Below, piece after piece: positions 43,793 through 51,817 of a stretch of 56,090 nucleotides of DNA. The notes beneath the pieces were generated by a model. That model worked only from the letters and a program-made list of their open reading frames with translations. It searched no databases and was not told the DNA's origin. The DNA is from an uncultured Bacteroides sp. (lineage in GTDB: Bacteria; Bacteroidota; Bacteroidia; Bacteroidales; Bacteroidaceae): contig NZ_CAUCSQ010000027.1 of assembly GCF_958445495.1 (NCBI RefSeq), positions 1 to 56,090 of the forward strand. Reading direction: 5' to 3'. Both the position numbers and the translations under genes were made by a program. How positions within the stretch are numbered: position 1 is the stretch's first letter; every line of letters begins with the position of its first letter.

Positions 43793-46700
43793 TTAGAAGT
43801 TGATATGAATGCCGAATATGTAGCTGGCGGCCTGCTCGGATGCGCGTGTCCCGTCATTGGCGTTGAAGGCTTCCGGGTCGATATCCCGCTTGTTGGCCGC
43901 CCAGTAGCAGGGATTGTTGACTTGTGCGTGCAGGCTGATTGCCTTGAATCCCGCTTTGCCGATCCATTGTTGCGGCAGGCTGTAGGAAAGCCCGATGTTG
44001 CGTACTTTGGCGAAGGAGGCGCTTGCCGTGTTGTAGTCGGCGTATTTCCAGTGGTAGCCCCTTTCGCCTTGCGTCCCGTAGACGTTCATGGACGGTATGT
44101 CCGTGTCCGTATGTTCCGGCGTCCAACGGTTGGCGATGTCTTCGTGCATATTGCCTACCTGCTTGCTGCTGTCGTAATTGATTCCGTTATAGAGGGGAGT
44201 GGCGTCCGTACGCAGGGTATGTCCGGTGTAATACACGATTTTGGTAAAAAGCCTGAGCTCTTTCCATTGCAGGCTGATGTCGAGGGCGCCGTTCCATTTC
44301 GGGTCGAGCTGCCCCATGCATACCAGGGCGTTGATGTCGCGCACTCCTTCCAGTGACACGGCGGTTCCTTCGGCATTGTACACGGAAGGGTTTCCTTCGG
44401 CTGTCAGCCCGGCGTAACGGTAGGCATAGACCGAATTGTACGTGTCCCCTTGCAGGTAATTGCTCGTGGGCGATTGCATCATGACAACCGCGTCTGTCGG
44501 CAGGTATCCCGTCTTTTTGATTTTGTTGCTGTTGAAGGCGGCTGTGAAACCGGTGTTGAGCGACCAGTCCCTGCTTTTGAGCCAGTCATAGGACAGGTTC
44601 AGCTCAAGCCCTCTGTTGCGCATCGCCCCGTTGTTGAATTTGGCGTTCTCGAAGCCTGAGGAGGGGTCGAGGCTCTTTCGGGCGAGCAGGTCCGAACTGT
44701 AGCGGTTGTAGAAATCGATGCTGCCGTTCAGCCGGTGGAAAAAGGCGAAGTCCAGGCCGATATTGACGGTCGATGTCTTTTCCCAACGGAGCAGTTTGTT
44801 GGGAGGCGCCATGATGTCTGTCAGGTTGGCGCCGCTGTAGGGCGAAACCAGATAAGTGCCCAGCAGGTAGGGCGAAGAGCTTTGGTCTACGTTGCCGGTG
44901 ATGCCGTAGGTGGCACGCAGTTTGAGCATGTCGATCCATTCTGTTCCTTTCATGAACGCTTCGTTCGAGATGTTCCAACTGGCGCCTGCCGACCATAGAG
45001 GGCGGTAACGGTATTTGGGGTCCGAACCGAACAGGTCGGCCTGTTCCACCCGGACGCTGGCGTTCAGGGCATAGCGCGTGTCATACGTGTAGCCTGCGTT
45101 GAAATAGGCTGAAACATAGCGGTGGTGGGAATCGTAGACTCCGACGGATTCGGTCTTGTTGGCGGCGTTGCTGTTCAGTTGTCCGAGCACGCCGTCTTTC
45201 TGTAATGTCGCCCAGTCTACCATCTGGTTCGTCAGTTTCAAATCGTCGTATCCGTACCGTTCGCCGTTTTTGCCGCGGTATTTGTCTTCACGGATTTCCC
45301 CTCCCAGCAGGGCGGTGATGTCGTGCTTGCCGGCAATCATGGTCTGGTAGTTGAGCTGCCCTCTCAGGTTCAGGTATGAATACCGCGCGTTCGAGTTCGC
45401 CAGCCTTCCTCCTTCCGGGATGTTGTAAATGAATCCGCCTTTGGGATTGACGGAAGCGAACCGGTTAATCATGTATCGCATGAGGTAGGAATCTGCCTCG
45501 TCGTATTGTTCCGTGTCCGATATGCGGTTCTCATACTGGAATTTGACGCCGAAGTCCAGCCCTTTGGCAATCTTGAAGTCTGCGTGGGTGAATAGCTTCC
45601 AGTACATGTCACTGGTCTTTTGCATATTCTTGGAGGCCTCTTCCGCCGCGTTGTATCCCATGAATTGCAGACCTTCGGTTTCGTTCAGGGTTTGTGCATG
45701 GTAGTAGTTGTACGGATAGACGTAGGCATAGCTTCCGTCTTCGTTATAGAGCGCGTCGTAGGGCATTGCCTGTGTCGCGCCCTGGTATTCCGCCTGCGAG
45801 TAATCGCTGCCGGTGACGGCGACATTGGCGCCAAGCGTCAGTTTGAACCATTTGGCCAGGTCCAGTTCGTTTTTCAGGTAGAATGTGTATCTGTCCCAAC
45901 TGTCGTGTTTGTTGTAGGTGGTCTGGTTCTCGTAGCGTGCGGAGAAGAAAAGGCTCGACTTGTCGCTGCCTTTCGAGATGGAAACGTTGTAGTCTTGTGT
46001 GAAGTTCATCTGTTGCAACGCTTCCCGGTAGGCTTTGCGGTAATCGTTTTTGCGCAGGATGTCCAGAGAGCTGTTCAGTTGGTTTTCCGTAATCTCGCCT
46101 TTTGCCAGGCGGTAGTAGAGCCTGTCTACGCTGGTGACATATTGGGGAGACCTGAGTTCATTCCGGCTCTCGAAATAGTCGAGCGGGTTGTTCCGGTAGG
46201 TCGGGTGGTTCAGCAGGTAAGCCTGTTCGTAGCCGATGATGTCGCTTGTAGACGCATAGTGCTGGTAGTCGAGAGACGGCAGCGGATTCAGGTAGTAGTT
46301 GGCCGAGATGTTGATGTTCGCCTTTCTGCTTGTCCCGCGTTTGGTGCTGGCTACGATGACGCCGTTTGAGGCGCGTACTCCGTATAGGGAAGTGGCTGCG
46401 GCGTCTTTCAGCACGGTGATTGTTTCAATGTCGTCGGGGTTCAGCTCGTTGAGGCTGACGCCTGTGACGGGCTGTCCGTCCAGCACCAGGAGCGGCGTCG
46501 AGTTGATGGCGAATGAAGAAGTGCCGCGGATGCTTGTCTTTCCGTTGTAGGTAGTCAGTCCCGGAGTGCTGCCTTCGAGCTTGCTTCCCAGGTTCATGCC
46601 TTGAATCTTGTCGAGGTAACCGCTTTTTACGATGGTGGCCGCGCCCGTTGACCGTTCGCGTGAAATCGTTTGGAAGCCGGTGACGATGACTGCGTCCAGT

Positions 46701-47278
46701 TGGTGCACGTTTTCTACCATGACTACTTGCAGGAGCCCTTCGCCGCTGTAGACCACGTCATGGGATTTCATGCCTACGGAAGAAAAGTTGAGTACCGTCC
46801 CGTAAGCCAGCGGTCTGGGGAAGGAGAAATGCCCGTCGATGTCGGTGACGGTTCCCTGGCTTTTATCTTGTGTGAAGATGGCGACGCCCGGCAGTACGTT
46901 GCCGTCGCTGTCGGTGACACGCCCGTTCAGCAATGTCCGGATGATGGCTTTTTTGGGGATGGCGGTGATGACAATCGTCCTTTCTTTCAGGGAGTATTGC
47001 AGCCCGGTTCCCGCCAGCAGTTTTTTCATGATTTCATGGATGTCCGCTTCCTGTAAGGATACGGACACGCTGATTCCTTTCAGCAGGGAGGCGTTATAGA
47101 AAAACTGGTAATCATACTGTTTACTTAGCTTCTCCAACACATTTTCCAGCGGTTTCCCGGCAACCGCAATCGTCATTTTTTCCGGGCGGCCTGTCTGTGC
47201 GTATGCCAGCGGGGCGGTACAGGACAGGATGAAGGCGATGCCTGTCATGAGTCCTTTGGAAATAAACTTGTTTGTCAT
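43793..47278 (-). CDS. SusC/RagA TonB-dependent transporter with STN domain (locus C)
   Basis: A 1161-residue outer-membrane transporter. After the signal (MTGIAFILSCTAPLAYA) comes an STN domain (TIAVAGKPLENVLEKLSKQYD, MKKLLAGTGLQYSLKE), a carboxypeptidase-regulatory-like domain (TLLNGRVTDSDGNVLPGVAIF), the plug (DAVIVTGFQTISRERSTGAA, TSIRGTSSFAINSTPLLVLDG, SLYGVRASNGVIVAST) and a beta-barrel ending AASYIFGIHINF. The STN domain is the signalling partner of the FecR protein encoded 34 bases upstream. With SusD and the downstream protease it should import the products of M60 cleavage, which would also be the inducing ligand. Confidence 0.94.
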   Translation of the reverse strand: MTNKFISKGLMTGIAFILSCTAPLAYAQTGRPEKMTIAVAGKPLENVLEKLSKQYDYQFFYNASLLKGISVSVSLQEADIHEIMKKLLAGTGLQYSLKERTIVITAIPKKAIIRTLLNGRVTDSDGNVLPGVAIFTQDKSQGTVTDIDGHFSFPRPLAYGTVLNFSSVGMKSHDVVYSGEGLLQVVMVENVHQLDAVIVTGFQTISRERSTGAATIVKSGYLDKIQGMNLGSKLEGSTPGLTTYNGKTSIRGTSSFAINSTPLLVLDGQPVTGVSLNELNPDDIETITVLKDAAATSLYGVRASNGVIVASTKRGTSRKANINISANYYLNPLPSLDYQHYASTSDIIGYEQAYLLNHPTYRNNPLDYFESRNELRSPQYVTSVDRLYYRLAKGEITENQLNSSLDILRKNDYRKAYREALQQMNFTQDYNVSISKGSDKSSLFFSARYENQTTYNKHDSWDRYTFYLKNELDLAKWFKLTLGANVAVTGSDYSQAEYQGATQAMPYDALYNEDGSYAYVYPYNYYHAQTLNETEGLQFMGYNAAEEASKNMQKTSDMYWKLFTHADFKIAKGLDFGVKFQYENRISDTEQYDEADSYLMRYMINRFASVNPKGGFIYNIPEGGRLANSNARYSYLNLRGQLNYQTMIAGKHDITALLGGEIREDKYRGKNGERYGYDDLKLTNQMVDWATLQKDGVLGQLNSNAANKTESVGVYDSHHRYVSAYFNAGYTYDTRYALNASVRVEQADLFGSDPKYRYRPLWSAGASWNISNEAFMKGTEWIDMLKLRATYGITGNVDQSSSPYLLGTYLVSPYSGANLTDIMAPPNKLLRWEKTSTVNIGLDFAFFHRLNGSIDFYNRYSSDLLARKSLDPSSGFENAKFNNGAMRNRGLELNLSYDWLKSRDWSLNTGFTAAFNSNKIKKTGYLPTDAVVMMQSPTSNYLQGDTYNSVYAYRYAGLTAEGNPSVYNAEGTAVSLEGVRDINALVCMGQLDPKWNGALDISLQWKELRLFTKIVYYTGHTLRTDATPLYNGINYDSSKQVGNMHEDIANRWTPEHTDTDIPSMNVYGTQGERGYHWKYADYNTASASFAKVRNIGLSYSLPQQWIGKAGFKAISLHAQVNNPCYWAANKRDIDPEAFNANDGTRASEQAASYIFGIHINF

Positions 47279-47312
47279 AACTACGTCAGGTTTATAATAT
47301 TAGATTTAACTG

Positions 47313-48476
47313 TCAGTCTTTTTTCTCCACGGCATCCACTTTCCTGTCCCGGTGAATCTTGAAATCGAGCTCGCCGGTCAGGCGGAGTATGTTCAGGATG
47401 CCTGCGAGTGGCTGTTTGCGCGATAGTATGCCGCTGTAACGTATGTTCCTGATGTCTTCGCTTACGTTGATTTCCACGTTATACCACCGGGATAGCTCGT
47501 CCATGATATTGCTTATTGTCTCGTTGCGGAAAACGAACTTCTCTTCCGTCCAGCCGGTGGTTGCCGGCAGGTTTGCCAGGGTTATGCCGTATGTGTGCGA
47601 TGTTTGCCGGTAGACGAACTGTTCTCCGGGCGACAGTGTGGCGAGTATCTCCTGCCCTTTGCGCACGTTGACCCTGCCTTCGAGCAGGGTGATGCGCGTG
47701 GTCTCTCCTGTTTCGTAGGCTTTGATATTGAAAGTGGTTCCTGTCACCTCTACGTTCAGCATTCCCAATAATACGTAGAACGGGCTTTCCGGATTGGATT
47801 TTACCTTGAAGCAGGCCTCTCCTTTCAGCTTCACTTGCCGTATGTGCTTTTTAAAATGGGTGGGGAAAAGCAGTTCTGAAGCTGCGTTCAGTTGAATCGT
47901 CGTCCCGTCTTCCAGGGTCAGCCGGTATCCGCCGCCTGCCGGGACGGACAGTTTGTTGAACCGGTTGTCGGGATTCAGGTCGATGGCGACGTTCTTCTTG
48001 CCGTCCGGCGTATTGCCGGTCAGCCGGTTGCCTTTTACCGCCAGGTTGTTTTCCGCCAGTTCCACCGGTTTGTCGCTTTGCGCGATGATGGAGGTTCTGG
48101 GGGCGACGGGGACGGAGGCGGCCCATTCGACAGCGCTCTCTTTCCTGTTTTCCATCCATAGCCGGATGCTTGCCGTTCCGAGAACCAACAGGAGGGAAGC
48201 TGCGATGCTGATGCGATACAGGATGCGCCTGCCGGATTTGCCGGCGGGAGGGGCGATTCGCCTGTTGACTGCCTCCAGCTCTTTTTCCGTATCAATCGAA
48301 TCGTGGAAGCGGATTTCCTGCAGGAGGTTTTCCTGTTTCTGTATTTCTCCGTTCAGACCGGGATTTTCTTTTTTCCAGTTCCGGACCAGGGAGGAGGCGG
48401 AGGGCTCTCCCGTGCAGATTTCCTTTGCCAGTTCTTCGGCTATCAGGAGGCTCTCTTCTATTTTACGGTTTGTCAT
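47313..48476 (-). CDS. FecR-family anti-sigma factor (locus C)
   Basis: A 387-residue membrane protein with an N-terminal cytoplasmic part, one membrane segment near residues 95-112 (ISIAASLLLVLGTASI), a periplasmic FecR domain (LSVPAGGGYRLTLEDGTTI, LKGEACFKVK, FYVLLGMLNVEVTGTTFNI, ILATLSPGEQFVY) and a C-terminal DUF4974-like domain (FRNETISNIMDELSRWYNVEI). The ATG at 48476 (MTNRKIEESL) was preferred to the upstream TTG at 48491. It lies 75 bases after the sigma gene and 34 before SusC, the usual sigma-FecR-SusC-SusD order. It should hold the sigma factor until SusC is ligand-loaded. Confidence 0.93.
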   Translation of the reverse strand: MTNRKIEESLLIAEELAKEICTGEPSASSLVRNWKKENPGLNGEIQKQENLLQEIRFHDSIDTEKELEAVNRRIAPPAGKSGRRILYRISIAASLLLVLGTASIRLWMENRKESAVEWAASVPVAPRTSIIAQSDKPVELAENNLAVKGNRLTGNTPDGKKNVAIDLNPDNRFNKLSVPAGGGYRLTLEDGTTIQLNAASELLFPTHFKKHIRQVKLKGEACFKVKSNPESPFYVLLGMLNVEVTGTTFNIKAYETGETTRITLLEGRVNVRKGQEILATLSPGEQFVYRQTSHTYGITLANLPATTGWTEEKFVFRNETISNIMDELSRWYNVEINVSEDIRNIRYSGILSRKQPLAGILNILRLTGELDFKIHRDRKVDAVEKKD

Positions 48477-48551
48477 ATCGGCCAGAATCAATGTTGTTTC
48501 ATGAACTAAAACAACATGATTGAGGGATGGTATGATACGAAAACCGTTTTT

Positions 48552-49124
48552 TTATAAAATAAGCAGTAAAAATCTTAATTCTTCCAGTTCGGCACGAAGG
48601 CGGGCGTAGGCGTGCATCTTATGTGTTTTCACGGTGGTGACCGAGAGTGACAGCAAATCCGCTATTTCCTGGTTGGATTTGTTTTGAAGCGACAGGATGA
48701 TGATTTCCTGTTCCCGCGGGGTGAGTTGTTTGATTTTCTTCCGCACGATGAAAGAGATTTCTTCGCGGATGATGTTCTCGTGGATGAACTCTTCGCTTTG
48801 CATCTTCTGTAACTGGCTCTCGGCATAGCGGTTTTTCACGTCCTCATGTTTCAGGAAGTTGAGGCAGCGGTTGGCGATAGAACGGTAGAAGAAGGCTTTG
48901 ATGGTTACGATGGAGGAGAAATTCCCGCGTTGTTCCCAAAAGGCGATGAAGACCTCCTGCACAATATCGCGCGCTTCTTCCGTATCCAGATGATACCGGC
49001 AGGCAAAAGACAGGAATAAGGTATAGTACTTTTTAAAAAATAAATCGAACTCCTTCTTGCTGTTTATTCCGTTTGCTGCCAGCTTGTCAATATTGTTTTT
49101 GTTGTTTTCTTGAGGTATTGCCAT
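48552..49124 (-). CDS. ECF RNA polymerase sigma factor (locus C)
   Basis: A 190-residue sigma-70 family protein of the Bacteroides ECF type. Region 2 is near residues 20-85 (FDLFFKKYYTLFLSFACRYH, EEARDIVQEVFIAFWEQR, FYRSIANRCLNFLKHEDVK). Region 4 is near 130-180 (LTPREQEIIILSLQNKSNQ, EIADLLSLSVTTVKTHKMHA, the latter being the helix-turn-helix). It is the first gene of the locus C cluster and should activate the SusC-to-M60 genes once released by FecR. Whether one transcript runs through all six genes is unproven, but gaps are 75 bases or less. Confidence 0.93.
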   Translation of the reverse strand: MAIPQENNKNNIDKLAANGINSKKEFDLFFKKYYTLFLSFACRYHLDTEEARDIVQEVFIAFWEQRGNFSSIVTIKAFFYRSIANRCLNFLKHEDVKNRYAESQLQKMQSEEFIHENIIREEISFIVRKKIKQLTPREQEIIILSLQNKSNQEIADLLSLSVTTVKTHKMHAYARLRAELEELRFLLLIL

Positions 49125-49199
49125 TCAATTTGCTGTTTTTCCGCCATGAACTCCGGCAGGGCCGTCGTTTTATGGAGGTTTTCCCTTCACTGAAAGACG

Positions 49200-49207
49200 C
49201 AAAAGTA
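49200..49207 (-). promoter_or_regulatory. -7 element for the locus C sigma gene
   Basis: Read on the - strand this is TACTTTTG followed by C, fitting TAnnTTTG, 75 bases upstream of the sigma ATG. Confidence 0.5.
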
Positions 49208-49310
49208 CGTATTTCCTTTTATTGAATAAATTTTTTTGTGGTTTTTCTGCTTTTTAAGTTTCCGTTGTCGCCGATATCCTTTAAATACTGACTATTTGTT
49301 AACCGGTTCT

Positions 49311-49562
49311 CTTTCGTTCTTTCTTGGCTTTTTCTGTTTTCTCTTTTGTCTTCTTTCGTTCTCTCTTGGCTTTTCCTGTTCTCTCTTTTGTCTTCTTTCA
49401 TTCTCTCTTGGTTTTTCCTGTTCTCTCTTTTGTTTTCTTTCGTTCTCTCTTGGTTTTTCTTGTTTTCTCTTTTGTCTTCTTTCGTTCTCTCTTGGTTTTT
49501 CCTGTTCTTTCTTTTGTTTTCTTCGTTCTCTCTTCTCTTTTCCTGTTTTTCTTTGTTTTCTG
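49311..49562. repeat. 42-bp polypyrimidine tandem repeat, 6 copies
   Basis: Copies start with CTTTCGTT or a close variant (CTTTCATT, CTTCGTT) at 49311, 49353, 49395, 49437, 49479 and 49521, exactly 42 bases apart. The + strand is almost purely C/T with a few G; the last copy is degenerate. Since 42 is a multiple of three, frames stay open on both strands (Phe/Leu/Ser-rich on +, Lys/Arg/Thr/Glu-rich on -), but none has features of a real protein. It occupies most of the 535-base gap between the locus C sigma gene and dacB. Confidence 0.9.
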
Positions 49563-49603
49563 TTGTTTTCGGATGATTCCGATGTCCGGACGGGGAAATG
49601 TCT

Positions 49604-49611
49604 TATCTTTG
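49604..49611 (+). promoter_or_regulatory. -7 element for dacB
   Basis: TATCTTTG followed by C fits TAnnTTTG. It lies 48 bases before the dacB ATG and 42 bases after the end of the tandem repeat. Confidence 0.6.
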
Positions 49612-49659
49612 CGGGCGTGGTTCAATTTATAAATCCTGTGATATTGTAAGTCCTGTGAT

Positions 49660-51066
49660 ATGAGGAACGTTTTTATATTGGTTGTTTTGTCTGTCTGTTT
49701 TCTCCCGTTACGGGGGCAGGCAACTCTTTCCCGGATAGATTCGCTTATCGGGAGGATGCTTCCCGAAGCATCGGAGGTCGGCATATCCGTCTACGATTTG
49801 ACGGCTAAAAAAACGCTTTACAGCTACCGTGCGGAGAAACTTTCCCGTCCCGCCTCTACCATGAAGCTGCTGACGGCGATTACCGCCCTTTCCCGCCCCG
49901 AAGCCCGCGAGCCTTTCCGTACGGAGGTATGGCATGACGGTGTGATAGAGCGTGATACATTGCAAGGCAACTTGTATGTGGTAGGCGGATTTGACCCGGA
50001 GTTTGACAGCCAGGCGATGGATTCATTGATAGAAGAGGTGGCGGCTTTCCCTTTTTCGGTGATTAGCGGGCGGGTATATGGCGATGTTTCGATGAAGGAT
50101 TCCCTTTACTGGGGCAGCGGATGGGCGTGGGACGATACGCCGGCGGGCTATCAGCCTTATTTGTCCCCGCTGATGTTCTGCAAAGGGACTGTGCAGGTTT
50201 CCGTAGTCCCCTCTACGGTGCGGGGCGATACGGCGAGTGTCTCCTGCCGGCCTGTATCTTCTTATTATACAGTGGCGAACCGGACGCAGACACGCACCCC
50301 TTTCGCCGGAAAATTTTCTTTGACGAGGGATTGGCTGACGAATGGGAACCATCTCGTCGTTTCGGGCAATGTCACTTCGATTCGGAAAGACGATATCAAT
50401 ATTTACGATTCTCCCCGTTTCTTTATGCATACTTTCCTGGAGCGTCTCCGCGGGAGAGGAATCGTTGTCTCCCAGCCGTATGGGTTTGCCGAACTGCCCC
50501 GCGACAGCGTGAAGACGGAGCGGATGGCTTGTTGGAACACTCCCGTACAGAAAGTGTTGGACCAACTGATGAAAGAGAGTGACAACCTCAACGGGGAAGC
50601 GTTTTTATGCCGGTTGGGGGCGCAGGCTACGGGGAAGAAACAGGTTGCCGCCGAAGACGGCATTGTCGAAATCATGAAGTTGGTCCGTCAGTTGGGGCAT
50701 GACCCGAAAGACTATAAGATTGCCGACGGTTGCGGGCTTTCCAATTATAACTACCTCTCTCCTGCCCTACTGGTCGATTTCTTGAAGTATGCGTATTCCC
50801 GGACGGATATTTTCAGGAGTTTATATAAGGCTCTTCCCGTCGGCGGAGTGGACGGGACATTGAAATTCAGGATGAAAGGGACTCCTGCGTTTAGGAATGT
50901 ACACGCCAAGACGGGTTCCTTTACAGCTATTAATGCGCTTGCGGGTTATCTGAAAATGAAAAACGGCCATGAAGTTGCATTTGCCATCATGAATCAGAAT
51001 GTACTTTCGGCTGCCAAAGCAAGGGCGTTTCAGGATAAGGTTTGCGAGGTGATTATCGGACGGTAG
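49660..51066 (+). CDS. dacB: D-alanyl-D-alanine carboxypeptidase/endopeptidase (PBP4 type)
   Basis: A 468-residue periplasmic penicillin-binding protein of peptidase family S13, with signal peptide MRNVFILVVLSVCFLPLRGQA. The active-site motifs are S66-TMK (SRPASTMKLL), S307-D-N (SDNLNGEAF) and K417-TG (HAKTGSFTAIN), all intact. It trims or cleaves D-Ala-D-Ala peptides in peptidoglycan. Length is close to the family norm. It has its own promoter and is flanked on both sides by unrelated minisatellite arrays, so it looks monocistronic. Confidence 0.95.
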   Translation: MRNVFILVVLSVCFLPLRGQATLSRIDSLIGRMLPEASEVGISVYDLTAKKTLYSYRAEKLSRPASTMKLLTAITALSRPEAREPFRTEVWHDGVIERDTLQGNLYVVGGFDPEFDSQAMDSLIEEVAAFPFSVISGRVYGDVSMKDSLYWGSGWAWDDTPAGYQPYLSPLMFCKGTVQVSVVPSTVRGDTASVSCRPVSSYYTVANRTQTRTPFAGKFSLTRDWLTNGNHLVVSGNVTSIRKDDINIYDSPRFFMHTFLERLRGRGIVVSQPYGFAELPRDSVKTERMACWNTPVQKVLDQLMKESDNLNGEAFLCRLGAQATGKKQVAAEDGIVEIMKLVRQLGHDPKDYKIADGCGLSNYNYLSPALLVDFLKYAYSRTDIFRSLYKALPVGGVDGTLKFRMKGTPAFRNVHAKTGSFTAINALAGYLKMKNGHEVAFAIMNQNVLSAAKARAFQDKVCEVIIGR

Positions 51067-51179
51067 GCTAGTCCGTCCCGGAATGGGAGGTTTCATCCGG
51101 AGCGGAATCCGTTTGGGGAAGGATGGGTGGATTCATGCTTTGCAGTTCGGAAATGGGGCAGGTGGTTTTTTATTGTAAA

Positions 51180-51569
51180 TGTTTTTTGTGAGTAGTTTTT
51201 GTAATCGTTTCTTGTGATTAGTTCTTGCAAATATTTCTTGTGTGTGGTTCTTGTAAACGTTTTTTGTGTGTAGTTTTTGCAAACGTTTCTTGTGGTTAGT
51301 TCTTGCAAATATTTCTTGTGATTAGTTCTTGCAAATGTTTCTTGTGAGTGATTCTTGCAAATGTTTTTTGTGTGTGGTTCTTGTAAACGTTTTTTGTGTG
51401 TAGTTCTTTGCAAATATTTCTTGTGAGTGGTTCTTGCAAACGTTTCTTGTGTGTAGTTCTTGTAAATGTTTCTTGTGAGTGTTTCTTGCAAACGTTTCTT
51501 GTGAGTGTTTCTTGCAAACGTTTCTTGTGTGTGGTTCTTGAAACGTTTCTTGTGTATAGTTTTTGGAAG
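51180..51569. repeat. 26-bp tandem repeat, about 15 copies
   Basis: The core TTGTG recurs at 51186, 51212, 51238, 51264, 51290, 51316, 51342, 51368, 51394, 51421, 51447, 51473, 51499, 51525 and 51550: 26 bases apart except one 27 and one 25. A typical unit is TTCTTGTGTGTAGTTCTTGC plus a variable AAACGT or AAATAT. It fills the gap after dacB. Frames through it on the - strand (Thr/His/Lys-rich) are products of the repeat, not genes. There are no unique spacers, so it is not a CRISPR array. Confidence 0.92.
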
Positions 51570-51700
51570 CCGTTTATTGAGAGATATTCATTATATAAAA
51601 ATGAAGAGTCAATGTTTGTGGAAAGGGTACATTTGCTTTTCACTAAGTTTCAAAAATACGGAATTTGCTGAATATCCTCTATCGGTCTCTCTATAAAAAC

Positions 51701-51761
51701 GCAATTGTATTCTCCGCTAGACAGAATCCCTGTATTTCTGTCTGTCAAAGAATACAATTGC
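51701..51761 (-). terminator. 61-base concentric hairpin, likely terminator of the CoA-transferase gene
   Basis: Outer arms 51701-51713 and 51749-51761 (GCAATTGTATTCT) are perfectly complementary. Inner arms 51719-51726 and 51736-51743 (AGACAGAA) are too, separated by a symmetric 5x5 internal loop. On the - strand the stem is followed by GTTTTTATAG, and it lies 57 bases past the stop of the gene ending at 51818. Confidence 0.65.
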
Positions 51762-51817
51762 AATTTTGAATCGGAATGCTGTAAATGATTCTATTTGCTT
51801 GAGAATAATTTTATTTA

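Noticed and set aside
49219..49784. Lys/Arg/Thr-rich (-) and Phe/Leu-rich (+) frames through the 42-bp array
   Set aside because: Products of a 42-bp period that keeps frame; no signal, domain or promoter fits, and the - frame runs antisense into dacB.
51180..51569. CRISPR array
   Set aside because: The repeat is contiguous with no unique spacers, and no cas gene is present in the window.
51093..51671. Long frames on both strands through the 26-bp array
   Set aside because: They exist only because the repeat unit lacks stops; the translations simply repeat one peptide in shifting frames with no start context or domain.
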